Positions 1-9,136 of a stretch of 64,000 nucleotides of DNA are shown in pieces; the first letter of the stretch is position 1, and every line of letters starts with the position of its first letter. A program made the translations under genes and the position numbers. Source of the stretch: JAGOCV01 sp049445855. Lineage in GTDB: Bacteria > Pseudomonadota > Gammaproteobacteria > Burkholderiales > Burkholderiaceae_C. The stretch lies in contig NZ_JBMSDV010000001.1 in assembly GCF_049445855.1 (NCBI RefSeq), positions 558,001 through 622,000 of the forward strand. Direction: 5' to 3'. The notes under the pieces are model-generated. The model made no database searches and was not told the DNA's origin. It worked only from the letters and a program-made list of their open reading frames with translations.

Positions 1-2907
1 CAATCGCCGGGCTCAGTCGAAGACACGCTGGTGCACCTTGGCTACAGCTACCTTGTGCTGAGTGCGCCTGATGAGACTCTGGCCCTTGTCGACGAGGCCC
101 GACACGCCGGCGTGCTGACCCCTCGGCTGAAACGCGTCGCACTAGAAGCCTATCGTCGACTGGACCGCTCAGACGAGTTGGTCCAACTTGGTCGGGAGTG
201 GCTGGACGACCTCGAGGAAGAGGCGTTGATTCTGGTCGCGGAGTACGCCTCTGATGTGGGCGACGTTCAGTTGGTCGAGGCCGTGCAGGCGTTGGTGACG
301 AAAAAGGGCTACCAGCAGGCAGAGGTGCCGCACCTGCTGCGCGCCATGAGGTGGGTCGCTCTTTGGCGCTCGGGCACCGGCAAGCAGCAAGCGCTGACGG
401 AGGTCAAGGCAGCGGATGTTGCTAACTCAGACAGCCTCGCGGTCATATGTGGCGGCGCCCGGATACTGCATGCGGGTAAAGACGAAGTGGCAGCCGATGC
501 GGCGATTAAGAAGGCCTGCACCCTGGTGTCAAAGGACACTGCTCCGGCAGAGCGACTCTTGCTCGCGGACCTGCTCTTCGCCACGGACAAGCTGGAGTTT
601 GCCGCCCGTCAGTACGAGCTACTCGCCCCACGCGGCAAGCACTCCGAGCTCCACAACCGGCTGCTTCGCTGCTATGTGCGCACGGGCGCACTGCGCAAGG
701 CGAAGGAACTGGTCTTGTCGTTTCCAGGCGCCTGGACAAGCGACGAGCGAGCATTGAGTCTCGCGATTGACCTAGGACAGCAGGCATCGGACTGGGAGTT
801 TCTGGTTCCTCTTGCTGAGTTGCATTGCGAGCGGCGGCCGCAGGAGGCCGGCGGCTGGCTGCTACGTCTCGCGCTCGACCTCAAGATGCGCAAGATGGCC
901 CGATTCCACCATGCGCTTGAGTCGGTTCCGGCCGACTTGTCAGGGCCACCAAGACTTCTTGCTCAGGTTGCGTCTCTTGAACTCCGCTTCGGCCGCAAAG
1001 AGACCGGCATGCTGAGGCTGTATGGCATGTTTCGTCGCAACCTCGACGATGGAGAGGCAGCCTCAGCCTACTTCATCGCCATCGTTGCCGGACCTCAAGA
1101 GCTTCCGTTCATGGAAGAGGAACTGACGGAAGTTCAGCCTGGGGCAACCGTGACGCTCAAAAACGAATTGGGCGAGACGGTGACACTTTCGCTGGACCCG
1201 GAGGGTTTGCCGGACTTCCCAGCCCGCGAAGGCATGATCGCTCCGTCCGGTGACGTAGCCCGCAGCCTACTGGGCCTGGCCGTGGGCCGGCAAGTCTCTC
1301 TGCCCGGGCCCTTCGGAACCGAACAGCGCTTCGTTGTCGAAGGGGTGACAAGTACCTTCCGGCGGCTGCTTCGTATCGCGCAGGAACGGGTCAATTCGCC
1401 GGTTGCTTCGGACCTGCCGCTGATGTCCGTGCCTGTCCCGAAGACAGACAAAGGCGTCGACTTCAGCCACGTGCACGCCATGCTGAAGCGGCAGTCCGAG
1501 CACGCACGGCGAGCGCTTCAAGGCTACGCGGACAGCCCCATCACGCTGGGAATTCTGGGCAAGCTGCTCGGGCGAAGCGTGGTCGACATGGTCTCTGGGT
1601 GGCCGTCTGACGCACCTCCCTTGTTCGTGTGCGCTGGCACCAAGGAGCAACGGGAGGCTGCTGTCGAACTGCTCCAGCGGCATGACGCCGAGTATGTTGT
1701 TGACGCTGCGACCGTTGCCGAGCTGGCGTCACTTGACTGCCTTGCCGCCATGGCGGCGCTACCTCGCGTCTACATCTCTACGAAGGCCGTTGAGACTCTC
1801 GAAGCTCGACTCGAAGAGGCGAAGCTCGAGCGCCCCGGCGGGCAGATGTTTGATGACAACGGCACGATGCGGTTTGTCGAGTACACGAACCAGGACAGGG
1901 AGCGGCAGACCGCGTTCATTCAAAGCATGATTGACGCGGTCCGACAGCACTGTGTGGTGGCTCCTGCTTATGGCCCGGAAGAGCTTCCAGCAGACCTGGA
2001 GCGAGCGCAGGACGTTCTCGAAGACGAGGAACTCGCTGCATTGCTACTGACTGCGGAGAAGAACGCGACCCTGTTCACCGTTGACGGGCGACTCGCCCAG
2101 TTCGGCCTTGCATCGGCGAAGCTCGAGTCGGTATGGCCGCAGGAGGTTCTCCGGTACGCCGGAGAACGAGGGAAGCTGACGCACCAGCAATACACCTACG
2201 CTGTCGTTCGGATGTTTCTGCGAAATCGCAGCTTCGTCTCGCTAGGCTCGTACGATTTGGTGTTCATGTGCTTGCAAGGAGGCTACGCGCTAACCGAGGG
2301 GCTTCAGCGTTTCAAGGACTACCTGGCCTCCAGTTCCACTGAGCTTGTGTCGGCGGTTTCTGTTGCGTTCGAGTTCCTCGAACTGCAAGCGCGGCACCCC
2401 ACTCAGTTCAAGGCGTTTGCGGAGCTCATGGGTCACATCGTCGAAGCGAGCCTTCGCCACCCGCACTGCAATCAGGAGGAATTCTTGAAGGTCGCGCTTG
2501 ATTTTTCGAGCGACATGGCACTCAAGAGCAACGGTTCCTTCATGCCGTACTCTCGTGCCGAGGGCTACAGGCAGGCACGCATGCGTGCCTACGCCAAGGT
2601 CCTCGAGGAGGCGGTTGAGGCCGCCGTACGGCTCGCCAGTTCGCCGCCGCGTCGACGAGCAATCAAGCTGCGTGCGTTGAAGTGCATGCAGCCTCCGTAT
2701 CTCACGTTCGATGGGGAGGCGAGGGATCCGGTGGAGCCACCTATCCAGCACGTGAAAGCGGAGCGAGGAGAAGACCTTCAAGCCGGAGGTGGTACGACCA
2801 CGCTAGGCAGCAGTCAGGCATTGATGTTGCCCCTCGCCGACGAAGTGAATGAACGCGTTGAGGATGCGACAACTAAACCGGAGCCTCCACGAAGCGCAGC
2901 GGCCTGA
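1..2907 (+). CDS. TPR-GreAB-C-PIN conflict-type protein, 5' partial
   Basis: The frame is open from base 1, so the true start lies upstream; GTG at 31 is only the first in-window start (958 aa from there). The first 350 residues are alpha-helical repeats of TPR/solenoid type. About residues 361-455 carry a GreA/GreB C-terminal-like barrel (signature SLLGLAVGRQVSLPG). About residues 528-720 look like a PIN nuclease: a beta strand ending in VVDAATVAEL and a later FTVDGRLAQF, giving spaced acidic residues. The C-terminal 200 residues are helical. From memory, this order matches the TPR-GreAB-C-PIN proteins described as bacterial conflict effectors, predicted RNA-cleaving partners of NTPase sensors. 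Partners, if any, lie upstream and out of view. Domain calls are by eye; the defence role is inference. Confidence 0.6.
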   Translation, partial: QSPGSVEDTLVHLGYSYLVLSAPDETLALVDEARHAGVLTPRLKRVALEAYRRLDRSDELVQLGREWLDDLEEEALILVAEYASDVGDVQLVEAVQALVTKKGYQQAEVPHLLRAMRWVALWRSGTGKQQALTEVKAADVANSDSLAVICGGARILHAGKDEVAADAAIKKACTLVSKDTAPAERLLLADLLFATDKLEFAARQYELLAPRGKHSELHNRLLRCYVRTGALRKAKELVLSFPGAWTSDERALSLAIDLGQQASDWEFLVPLAELHCERRPQEAGGWLLRLALDLKMRKMARFHHALESVPADLSGPPRLLAQVASLELRFGRKETGMLRLYGMFRRNLDDGEAASAYFIAIVAGPQELPFMEEELTEVQPGATVTLKNELGETVTLSLDPEGLPDFPAREGMIAPSGDVARSLLGLAVGRQVSLPGPFGTEQRFVVEGVTSTFRRLLRIAQERVNSPVASDLPLMSVPVPKTDKGVDFSHVHAMLKRQSEHARRALQGYADSPITLGILGKLLGRSVVDMVSGWPSDAPPLFVCAGTKEQREAAVELLQRHDAEYVVDAATVAELASLDCLAAMAALPRVYISTKAVETLEARLEEAKLERPGGQMFDDNGTMRFVEYTNQDRERQTAFIQSMIDAVRQHCVVAPAYGPEELPADLERAQDVLEDEELAALLLTAEKNATLFTVDGRLAQFGLASAKLESVWPQEVLRYAGERGKLTHQQYTYAVVRMFLRNRSFVSLGSYDLVFMCLQGGYALTEGLQRFKDYLASSSTELVSAVSVAFEFLELQARHPTQFKAFAELMGHIVEASLRHPHCNQEEFLKVALDFSSDMALKSNGSFMPYSRAEGYRQARMRAYAKVLEEAVEAAVRLASSPPRRRAIKLRALKCMQPPYLTFDGEARDPVEPPIQHVKAERGEDLQAGGGTTTLGSSQALMLPLADEVNERVEDATTKPEPPRSAAA

Positions 2908-3103
2908 CGGTCCGCTTCGAGACTGCGAGAGCTTAAAGTTGGATGTCACTTCAGGGACGAAAGTTGCAGCTCAGGCCCACCTAGTCGAATGACTGCATCC
3001 AGCCTGAAGTGGCCAGCCAAGAAGATGTTACGGACGGCTGCTCATGGCCGACGCCGGCATCCTAGCTGAGTCCCCCGCGCTAAAAGCCCCAAGCAAGCCC
3101 ACC

Positions 3104-3161
3104 GATTCCCGCTCCCGCCCTGCCACTATATGCCCCGATCCGGGACCGGGAAACGGGAATC
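3104..3161. repeat. Island dyad element A
   Basis: GATTCCCG at 3104-3111 is mirrored by CGGGAATC at 3154-3161. Inside are TCCCG (3113), TATATG (3127-3132) and three GGGA copies at 3142, 3148 and 3155. The same layout recurs at elements B, C and D. It ends 10 bases past the stop of the leftward 107-aa gene. Confidence 0.6.
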
Positions 3162-3171
3162 CCTCCGTCGC

Positions 3172-3495
3172 CTATTCAGGCAGCGGGCACCTCACATCAA
3201 TCAGCCGTTTGCGGGCAACTTCCAGTTGAGCATCGGTAAACAGTCCGCGCCACTCGGGCTTCATCACCAAATATTCCACGCTCAGCTTGAGATTAGCCGG
3301 GCCGCGCAGGAATAACTCGGTGAACCCATCGGAAACCTTCCCGTTGGCCAGTAGCGCATCGGCAGCGGCTTTCCCTCCCCGCTCCTCCACCATCAACTTG
3401 AACCGGCTGGCGCGATAAGGCGGCTTCAGCTTTGCCGCCGCGTCATAAATCTCCAGCATTGCATGGTGGAACCGCTCAGCCTGATCGTCGTTCAC
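3172..3495 (-). CDS. Hypothetical protein, 107 aa
   Basis: A small soluble protein of unknown function starting at GTG 3495, preceded by a good ribosome site (GAGGAGAAGG). It is mostly alpha-helical and mixed-charge, with no cysteine cluster, signal peptide or membrane segment that I can see; one motif is FLRGPANLKLSVEYL. Similar short proteins are, in my recollection, common in proteobacterial islands next to alpA, but I cannot name a family. It faces away from the alpA-repA operon, and dyad element A follows its stop codon by 10 bases. The coding call rests on the ribosome site, the protein-like composition and the absence of a better frame. Confidence 0.6.
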   Translation of the reverse strand: MNDDQAERFHHAMLEIYDAAAKLKPPYRASRFKLMVEERGGKAAADALLANGKVSDGFTELFLRGPANLKLSVEYLVMKPEWRGLFTDAQLEVARKRLIDVRCPLPE

Positions 3496-3847
3496 TGCCT
3501 TCTCCTCTATCCATAAGGCGATCGTATTCGCAAATAGAGCCGCTCAAACGGCCGCAACGCGACGCCGCGTACCCCCCTACCTACTGAAGTCCGCCACGCT
3601 TATGGCGGCTTTATTTCATTCACGCAGTTTCCAGACAGGGTAGAGACATCAGTTCGACATCTATGCACGTCCCCAATGCCGTGAATTAAGTCACGGACGA
3701 CGGCGAATTTGTAGGTGTTTTCCCTTGAATTGAAGAAATCCGAAGGGTGTGAACGCCCGGCCACGCGGTTCTGTATGTGGGGAGCGAAAAAGCGCATTGC
3801 TTGGACGCCCCTGCACTCCTTCACCCAACCTTAGGAATGCCTACGAC
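3496..3847. other. Intergenic region upstream of alpA
   Basis: This 352-base stretch separates two divergent genes and must hold both promoters. The only clear structure is a rightward terminator-like hairpin at 3591-3608. I see no convincing ORF or RNA gene in it. Confidence 0.5.
3591..3615 (+). terminator. Terminator-like hairpin
   Basis: CCGCCA (3591-3596) pairs with TGGCGG (3603-3608) across a six-base loop, followed by CTTTATTT. It reads as a rightward intrinsic terminator although no rightward gene now ends just upstream, so it may be left over from a lost gene such as an integrase. Confidence 0.45.
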
Positions 3848-4084
3848 ATGAAGCCGCGTAATTTTAACCAAGCAACATCCCAATCCGACACGAAATCAAC
3901 CACAACCCCAATCCGTTATATCCGCCTGCCAGAAGTGCGCCAAATGGTGCCGCTGTCGCGCGCCACAATTTGGCGCAAATCCAAGGACGGCTCGTTCCCG
4001 CGCCCGGTCAAGCTGAGCCAAGGCATCACCGCCTGGAGCGTCCTCGCCATCGAGCAGTGGATCGCCGACAAGGAGGGCAAGTAA
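3848..4084 (+). CDS. AlpA-family regulator
   Basis: A 78-aa MerR-like winged-helix DNA-binding protein of the AlpA type. The signature is IRLPEVRQMVPLSRATIWR, then KSKDGSFPRPVKLS and a C-terminal AIEQWIADKE helix, the usual helix-turn-helix and wing of this family. AlpA proteins regulate excision or replication genes of P4-like prophages and islands. It overlaps the next gene by one base (TAATG), so the three genes from here to 5567 form one operon. The start at 3848 was chosen because the longer frame upstream adds a non-AlpA leader. No integrase is visible nearby. Confidence 0.85.
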   Translation: MKPRNFNQATSQSDTKSTTTPIRYIRLPEVRQMVPLSRATIWRKSKDGSFPRPVKLSQGITAWSVLAIEQWIADKEGK

Positions 4085-4437
4085 TGAACGTCCTCCAAGA
4101 CCGCTGCGCCCTGCGCCTGCTCAATCACCTCCTGCCCGAGTTCGTGACGGCGAGCTACTTTGCCGACCCCGGCTCCACCTTGGCAGCGTACGCCGAAGCC
4201 TCCTACGACCGCTTGCTGGTCGTGCACCAGCAACTCGTCCGCCACCCGGAAGACGAGTTCGGCGACTACGCCGTCTCTTTCATGCGTCCTCCGGAGTCAC
4301 AGAAGTCGTTGCTGCACAGGCTCGCCAAAGCCGTCAGCCGCACGATCATGCAGGCCGACCCCACCGGCGTGTTGATCTGCGAACTGCTGACCATCCACAA
4401 CGAACTGCTGGCCATCCAGCAAAGGGGGGACCTGTGA
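4084..4437 (+). CDS. Hypothetical protein in alpA-repA operon, 117 aa
   Basis: A helical soluble protein without recognisable motif, membrane span or cysteine cluster. It sits between alpA and the RepA-like ATPase and is translationally coupled to both: TAATG at its start and TGATG at its end. Small unknown proteins in this slot recur in AlpA/RepA island modules, so a role in replication or maintenance of the element is plausible. That is inferred from position only. Confidence 0.65.
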   Translation: MNVLQDRCALRLLNHLLPEFVTASYFADPGSTLAAYAEASYDRLLVVHQQLVRHPEDEFGDYAVSFMRPPESQKSLLHRLAKAVSRTIMQADPTGVLICELLTIHNELLAIQQRGDL

Positions 4438-5567
4438 TGGACCGCGACAATACTCCTAAGGCGAGCGACAGCCCCTGCATCGAAGGCTCTTCCGACTCCA
4501 GTGTCGCAGCACCCGTCCGCCCGCCTCACAAGCCGCGCTACTACCCGTATACGTCCGACGAGTTCGGGGAATTCGGCGAGGTCGAGTTCGGCATCGATAA
4601 CCTCCTGCCCACGCAAGGACAGGCGGTGATCTTCGGCGCCCCGCAGTCCGGCAAGAGCGCCGCAGCGCTCTCGATGGTCCACTCCCTGGTCACGGGCTCG
4701 CCGTGGTTCGGGCGGGAGGTCACGGCACGCAGCGTGCTCTACGTCGCAGCAGAGGGGCAGGCCGGCCTGCGCCAGCGGGTGCAGGCGCTGGAGAAGCAGT
4801 TCGACCAGCCCCTGCCCGAGAGGGCACGGTTCGTGTTCGACACGTTGAACCTGCTCAACCCCGAGGACGTGCAGGAGTTCATCGCCCGCATCAGCATGGG
4901 CGAGGACAGGCCCGCCGTGGTGGTGATCGACACGCTGGCCTGCTCCATGCCGGGCGGGGACGAGAACTCCTCGCGCGACATGGGGCAGGTCATCGCCAGC
5001 ACCAAGGCGATCCAGCAGGCCATCAAGGGGCTGGTGGTCATCGTGCATCACACCGGCAAGGATGCTTCGCGCGGTATGCGCGGGCATTCGTCCCTGCTGG
5101 CGGCGCTGGACGTGGCCATCGAGGTCAAGCGCCACGAGAACCACCGCACCTGGACGCTGGTCAAGGCCCGAGACACGGAGGATGGTGCCACCGGCGCATT
5201 CGTGCTGGAGCGCGTGGAACTGGAGCCGGACTCCAAGGGCAGGCCGCGGTATTCGATCGTCGTAGTCGAAACCGAAGTACCGGAGCAGGAGGCCGGCGCG
5301 CGCAGGCCGGCACACAAGAACCAGCTTCTGGTACTGGAGATGCTCGAAAAGCGGCTCGCCGAACTCTGTGAGCTGGAAAGCGACGAGCTTGAGCCGATCT
5401 CGCACGAGCAGGCCATCGAAACCGCCGTGGAGGCCCTCACCGCGGTCGGGCCGAAGCATCGAAAGCTGCGCGCCAAGGAGGCCGTCGATGGGCTGGTCAA
5501 GGGTGGCTACCTCGTCGAGGTCAACGGGCAGCTCGGCCTGCCGGACAGTGGAGAAATGGACGACTAA
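4437..5567 (+). CDS. RepA-like AAA (AAA_25) ATPase
   Basis: A 376-aa RecA-fold ATPase similar to the RSF1010 RepA helicase group. Walker A is GAPQSGKS at residues 67-74, Walker B is VVVIDTLA at 161-168, and the sensor motif VIVHHTGKD lies near 205, the order seen in hexameric RepA-type helicases. The N-terminal 35 residues are low complexity; the C-terminal 100 are helical and could bind DNA or a partner. The start is ATG 4437, overlapping the preceding stop by one base. With AlpA this suggests an island that can excise and replicate. No RepC-type initiator or origin iterons were recognised nearby. Confidence 0.8.
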   Translation: MDRDNTPKASDSPCIEGSSDSSVAAPVRPPHKPRYYPYTSDEFGEFGEVEFGIDNLLPTQGQAVIFGAPQSGKSAAALSMVHSLVTGSPWFGREVTARSVLYVAAEGQAGLRQRVQALEKQFDQPLPERARFVFDTLNLLNPEDVQEFIARISMGEDRPAVVVIDTLACSMPGGDENSSRDMGQVIASTKAIQQAIKGLVVIVHHTGKDASRGMRGHSSLLAALDVAIEVKRHENHRTWTLVKARDTEDGATGAFVLERVELEPDSKGRPRYSIVVVETEVPEQEAGARRPAHKNQLLVLEMLEKRLAELCELESDELEPISHEQAIETAVEALTAVGPKHRKLRAKEAVDGLVKGGYLVEVNGQLGLPDSGEMDD

Positions 5568-5574
5568 CCTGCAC

Positions 5575-5626
5575 TCCCTCCCGGGCTCTTCTACATGAGC
5601 GAGCCCGGGAGCGGGAGGCGGGAATC
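5575..5626. repeat. Island dyad element B
   Basis: It contains TCCCG (5579), TACATG (5592-5597) and GGGA at 5607, 5613 and 5620, with the same spacing as element A. CTCCCGGGCTC (5578-5588) and GAGCCCGGGAG (5601-5611) form an 11-bp perfect stem, so it may also terminate transcription. It lies 7 bases after the repA-like stop and 31 bases past the KAP stop on the other strand. Confidence 0.6.
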
Positions 5627-5657
5627 AAACCCGGACAAAGATCGCGATGACGAAAAA

Positions 5658-8618
5658 CTACAAACCGGAAGCCACCTCCTCAGCCAGTTCATCGAGAACG
5701 GCAAATACGCCATCGAGATCGTCGCGATAGAAGGCCGTGTAGCTAGGCATAAAGACGCAACGCCCGTTGCCGTGGAGTTCAAGCCCTCTAATGTGATCGC
5801 GATGCTCCAACCAATACCTCCCCATCGACTTCGGATTCAGCCCACCTGCTAGCCCCGACTTGGTCGCGACATAGCCCTCTTCATCTCGACCCGTGTGAAA
5901 AGGGCTGATCAAGTGGGCGAGGCAATGATCGAGGAACAGCAGCACGTTATCGCCGTTGACCGCAGGACTAAAGCAGAAGCCAAAGACGTATTCGTTCATC
6001 GACCTGGAGATGCCACCGTCATCCTCAGCCCCGCTTTCATCGTAACAACCACATCCGACGCCTAAGCCATTCGGGGGCAGCTCATTGCTGAGCTGATAGA
6101 TCACGAACGATGCGACGGAAGAGCGTGCAGCGGCGATTCGACGGGCAATCGCTGTATCGCCGTGCTCAGATTCGGGGTCACGAGAAGCCTGTTCATGAAG
6201 ATGCGCAAAGGCCTGGCCCAGGATCGCATCCACAGGCACGTCATACGCTTCAGCGATGAAGTTTCGTCCAGCGTCTATGTAGGCGCGTTTGAAGTGCGCG
6301 AAAATTTGCTGCGACAGCCTCCTCATCCCCATCAGTGCCAACTGACTGACCGACCCGGACGTTTGAGCAGACCTGTCCTGGTGAACGATTAGCGCCGTGT
6401 GCAGGTTGTACAACTGACCACCGCGATCCGCCGAGCACTGCAACCTGAATAACATGAGATCATTCCAGCCCAGCACCCCGCGGTCTGTGCTGGCAAGCCT
6501 CTCCAGCAGGCTTTTACCAACGAAAGCCTGCTCGCCAAAGATGCGCCACGCGATCTCTATGACGTTTTCCGAACTGTTTGTCCGTCGCCGGCCAGCCGTA
6601 CGCCCCCAGCCTGCGCGATCCAGCAGCCGAAGTAACGAGTAGATTGACCTCGGCCGCAGACCCCGATCATCGTTGTCAAACGACGAGTAGCATGGCAAGC
6701 ACTCAACGAGCGTTTCAATGGCGTCTCCGGCCGTCGCGCTAGTGAAGTTGTAGGCTTGATTGACCAGCACTCGCCAGAACTGGTCGTGTGCATTCTCTGT
6801 TCGCTCTAACAAAAAATCCGCTTCCACTAGTATCGAAGCGATGGATTGCCCCTTGCGCGCTCGATCAACGGCTGTTTGGTAGAGAACATAGGTCTCTTGC
6901 GGCTCCGGCGTCGTGAAGCGCACAATGAGCTTCAGATAGCTTTCCAAGTTTCTTGTGTTGGCACTGTTGAAGCACGCCCGAGACCGAAGGATTGACTCTT
7001 CAATGTTGCGCCCATCGCCCAGCTCCAAGATTTCAACATCAAACAACTGTTCCAGCAAGAACCTGGCAGAACCGTGGTGCTCTTCCTTGACTTTTGCAAA
7101 GCCCTCAGTGTTCTTGAATTCTGGTTCGTCGTAATTCCGCTGAACTGAGTAAGTACCAGTTCGCCCCTCCGTCTCCTCGGCGTATATGCGCCTGAACAAC
7201 CCGGGATAGTGCAGATGCAGAAGCATCAGGTGAATGAGGTCGCGCTTATTGAAATCAGTCCGCCCAATATTGGTCTTCTCGATCTGCATCAGAAGGATGG
7301 CATTGATGAAACGCTTAACCTTTCGTAGATCGCCGATCAATGGTAGGTACTTAGCAGCAGCCTCGCCGCGCAGAATTTCCGCAAGCTCATTCAGAACGGC
7401 TCCGAGCTTCACCATCGTGTCAGATGGCACGGACTCGAACTGACTCTCCTTGCTCTCCCAATCGCGCCGCAAGAAGTTGCGGATGCTGGAGCTGTCTACG
7501 AACAAGCTCAATTTGACTGTTACAAACTTCTCAAGGAACTCACGCGCTCTGAATCCTTCCTCCTTGCCGCCGGCCAGTACCTCAGTGTCATAGCAAAGGA
7601 CGTAGGTCGCTTGCGACAGCTTGAATGTGCGTCGAGTTGCGAACAGGACGTTGTTGACGGTCTTCGCGTCCAAACGATCTAAGTCGTCGATGACAACAAT
7701 CACTCGTCGACCAATGCGGCGAAGGACCTCATCAATGTCGTCGAGCAGCTCATCGACGGTTTCCTGCGACGGCTCCAGTGAAAGCTTGAAGCCCAGGAAC
7801 GAAATGTCTGCCCTTCCCTTGATGAGTCGAGAGTATCGGGAGGCCGCTGGACGAAACTCCGGTGCAAACACCTTGTTCTGAATCGCAGCAGACAGCTCGC
7901 GAATCAAGCGATCGGCAAGATCCGGCTCCGACGCATATCGCAAGGGCTCAAATCGACAAACGATCACCTTGTCGGCAGCTCGATCCCAGTAGCGCTCGGC
8001 AAGATTGATAAAGCTGGTCTTACCCACACCCCAAGGGCCATCGACACCGAATACCAATCCAGAGTTTGCACCGCTTGCGAGGACTGTCTCTGCGAACGAC
8101 TTTGCTTGGGTCTCATTCGAAAGCAGATCGTCGTTCTCGCGTCCGATCTCTTCGTCTCCAAGGAAACGGAGTTGCGAAGGAGTCTGTCGCCTCCTCGGCC
8201 AATGCCGCTGGACGAGCGGGGAGAGAAGCACAGTGCAGAACAGCAGAAGAGCAACTGGCGCCCAATACGGGTTCGACGCTTTCAATGCTCCGTGGAACTT
8301 GGAAAGCCAAGGCGCGGCCAACTCGTTTGACCAAGCCCCCAAGCATATTGCGATGAGTAGGTCGAGACGAAGGCTTCGACCCATTTGTACGGCAGAAATA
8401 TGCGCGCCACGATTGAAGGCGTAGGCCACACAGACCGCTAATCCGACAAGAACCGGAGCAGCCCTTGCCCAAAGGGGAAAGTCGGCTATCGTGGGGGCAA
8501 GCGCAGTTCCCAGGTAGTAGGTTGCCCTGCAGACCTCTGCGGCAACCAAGCCAACAACGAACATCTTGGCAAAGACCAGGAGTTCGGGCATCTTCATCGT
8601 ATGCTTAGTAGCCTCCAT
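5658..8618 (-). CDS. Membrane KAP-family P-loop NTPase
   Basis: A 986-aa protein with four predicted N-terminal membrane spans (about residues 12-37, 50-68, 85-104 and 119-137), then a KAP NTPase core. Walker A is GVDGPWGVGKTS (191-202) and Walker B is VIVVIDDLDRLD (306-317). KAP proteins insert their membrane segments near the NTPase core and are typically inner-membrane; bacterial members include the T7-exclusion protein PifA and ATPases of some defence systems. The C-terminal 350 residues match no family I recognise. GGAGGAATG precedes the start. It stands alone between dyad elements B and C. An antiphage role is inference from family and location. Confidence 0.8.
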   Translation of the reverse strand: MEATKHTMKMPELLVFAKMFVVGLVAAEVCRATYYLGTALAPTIADFPLWARAAPVLVGLAVCVAYAFNRGAHISAVQMGRSLRLDLLIAICLGAWSNELAAPWLSKFHGALKASNPYWAPVALLLFCTVLLSPLVQRHWPRRRQTPSQLRFLGDEEIGRENDDLLSNETQAKSFAETVLASGANSGLVFGVDGPWGVGKTSFINLAERYWDRAADKVIVCRFEPLRYASEPDLADRLIRELSAAIQNKVFAPEFRPAASRYSRLIKGRADISFLGFKLSLEPSQETVDELLDDIDEVLRRIGRRVIVVIDDLDRLDAKTVNNVLFATRRTFKLSQATYVLCYDTEVLAGGKEEGFRAREFLEKFVTVKLSLFVDSSSIRNFLRRDWESKESQFESVPSDTMVKLGAVLNELAEILRGEAAAKYLPLIGDLRKVKRFINAILLMQIEKTNIGRTDFNKRDLIHLMLLHLHYPGLFRRIYAEETEGRTGTYSVQRNYDEPEFKNTEGFAKVKEEHHGSARFLLEQLFDVEILELGDGRNIEESILRSRACFNSANTRNLESYLKLIVRFTTPEPQETYVLYQTAVDRARKGQSIASILVEADFLLERTENAHDQFWRVLVNQAYNFTSATAGDAIETLVECLPCYSSFDNDDRGLRPRSIYSLLRLLDRAGWGRTAGRRRTNSSENVIEIAWRIFGEQAFVGKSLLERLASTDRGVLGWNDLMLFRLQCSADRGGQLYNLHTALIVHQDRSAQTSGSVSQLALMGMRRLSQQIFAHFKRAYIDAGRNFIAEAYDVPVDAILGQAFAHLHEQASRDPESEHGDTAIARRIAAARSSVASFVIYQLSNELPPNGLGVGCGCYDESGAEDDGGISRSMNEYVFGFCFSPAVNGDNVLLFLDHCLAHLISPFHTGRDEEGYVATKSGLAGGLNPKSMGRYWLEHRDHIRGLELHGNGRCVFMPSYTAFYRDDLDGVFAVLDELAEEVASGL

Positions 8619-9136
8619 TCACCATTCCTCCGTGTGAAGCGTGAGCGCCGTATTGCATGTGGCGGCCTACGGGGCGTGCTGGCATATCTCATGCGTCCCG
8701 CGCGCCCGGAGATTATCTGCGGGACGACGCTGGCACGGATCTACCCGGTGACGTGACCTGCAGCGCAAAGACGCCCGTCAGAGTGCCTTCGAACGTCTTG
8801 CGCCAGATATTGGGTTTCGTGCACCGGGATTCGGGAACACAACTCAACGCCGCATACCGTTCTTCCCAATCTGACCTGAAGACTCAGCCAGTGCCAAACC
8901 GGGCATGACAGAAAGACTGGTGCCACCTCATGGTATCCCCTCCTATACCAGCACCCACGCACCCCTCACTCCCGGCCCGCCGGTACATGATCCCGGCCGG
9001 GAACGGAATCCGGACATTTCCTTTGCCCTCAGTCAATCCGAACCGAAATGCTCTGGCTTGCGCACTTAGCATGGTCGTGGTCAACAAGCCCGCGATCAAT
9101 ACATAAAAAGAGCGCCTACTCCCCAATCTTTTGTAG
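8619..9136. other. Intergenic region between KAP and immA-like genes
   Basis: This 518-base gap carries a hairpin (GTCCCGC 8695-8701 with GCGGGAC 8719-8725) and dyad element C. Short frames exist on both strands. One leftward TTG-start frame (8884-9126) begins with a signal-peptide-like stretch but lacks a ribosome site and overlaps element C. I do not call a gene here. Confidence 0.5.
8970..9015. repeat. Island dyad element C
   Basis: It contains TCCCG (8970), TACATG (8984-8989), GGGA (8999), GGAA (9005) and GGAC (9012). The spacing is identical to elements A and D, with two degenerate tail repeats. It is 119 bases past the stop of the leftward immA-like gene. Confidence 0.55.

Noticed and set aside
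4266..5459. Long leftward frame opposite the RepA-like ATPase
   Set aside because: It lies antisense to a gene with clear Walker motifs and is a GC-rich shadow rich in R, H and L.
8884..9126. Leftward 80-aa frame with signal-peptide-like start after the immA-like gene
   Set aside because: It needs a TTG start without a ribosome site, and its second half is element C, whose pattern is explained as a repeat.
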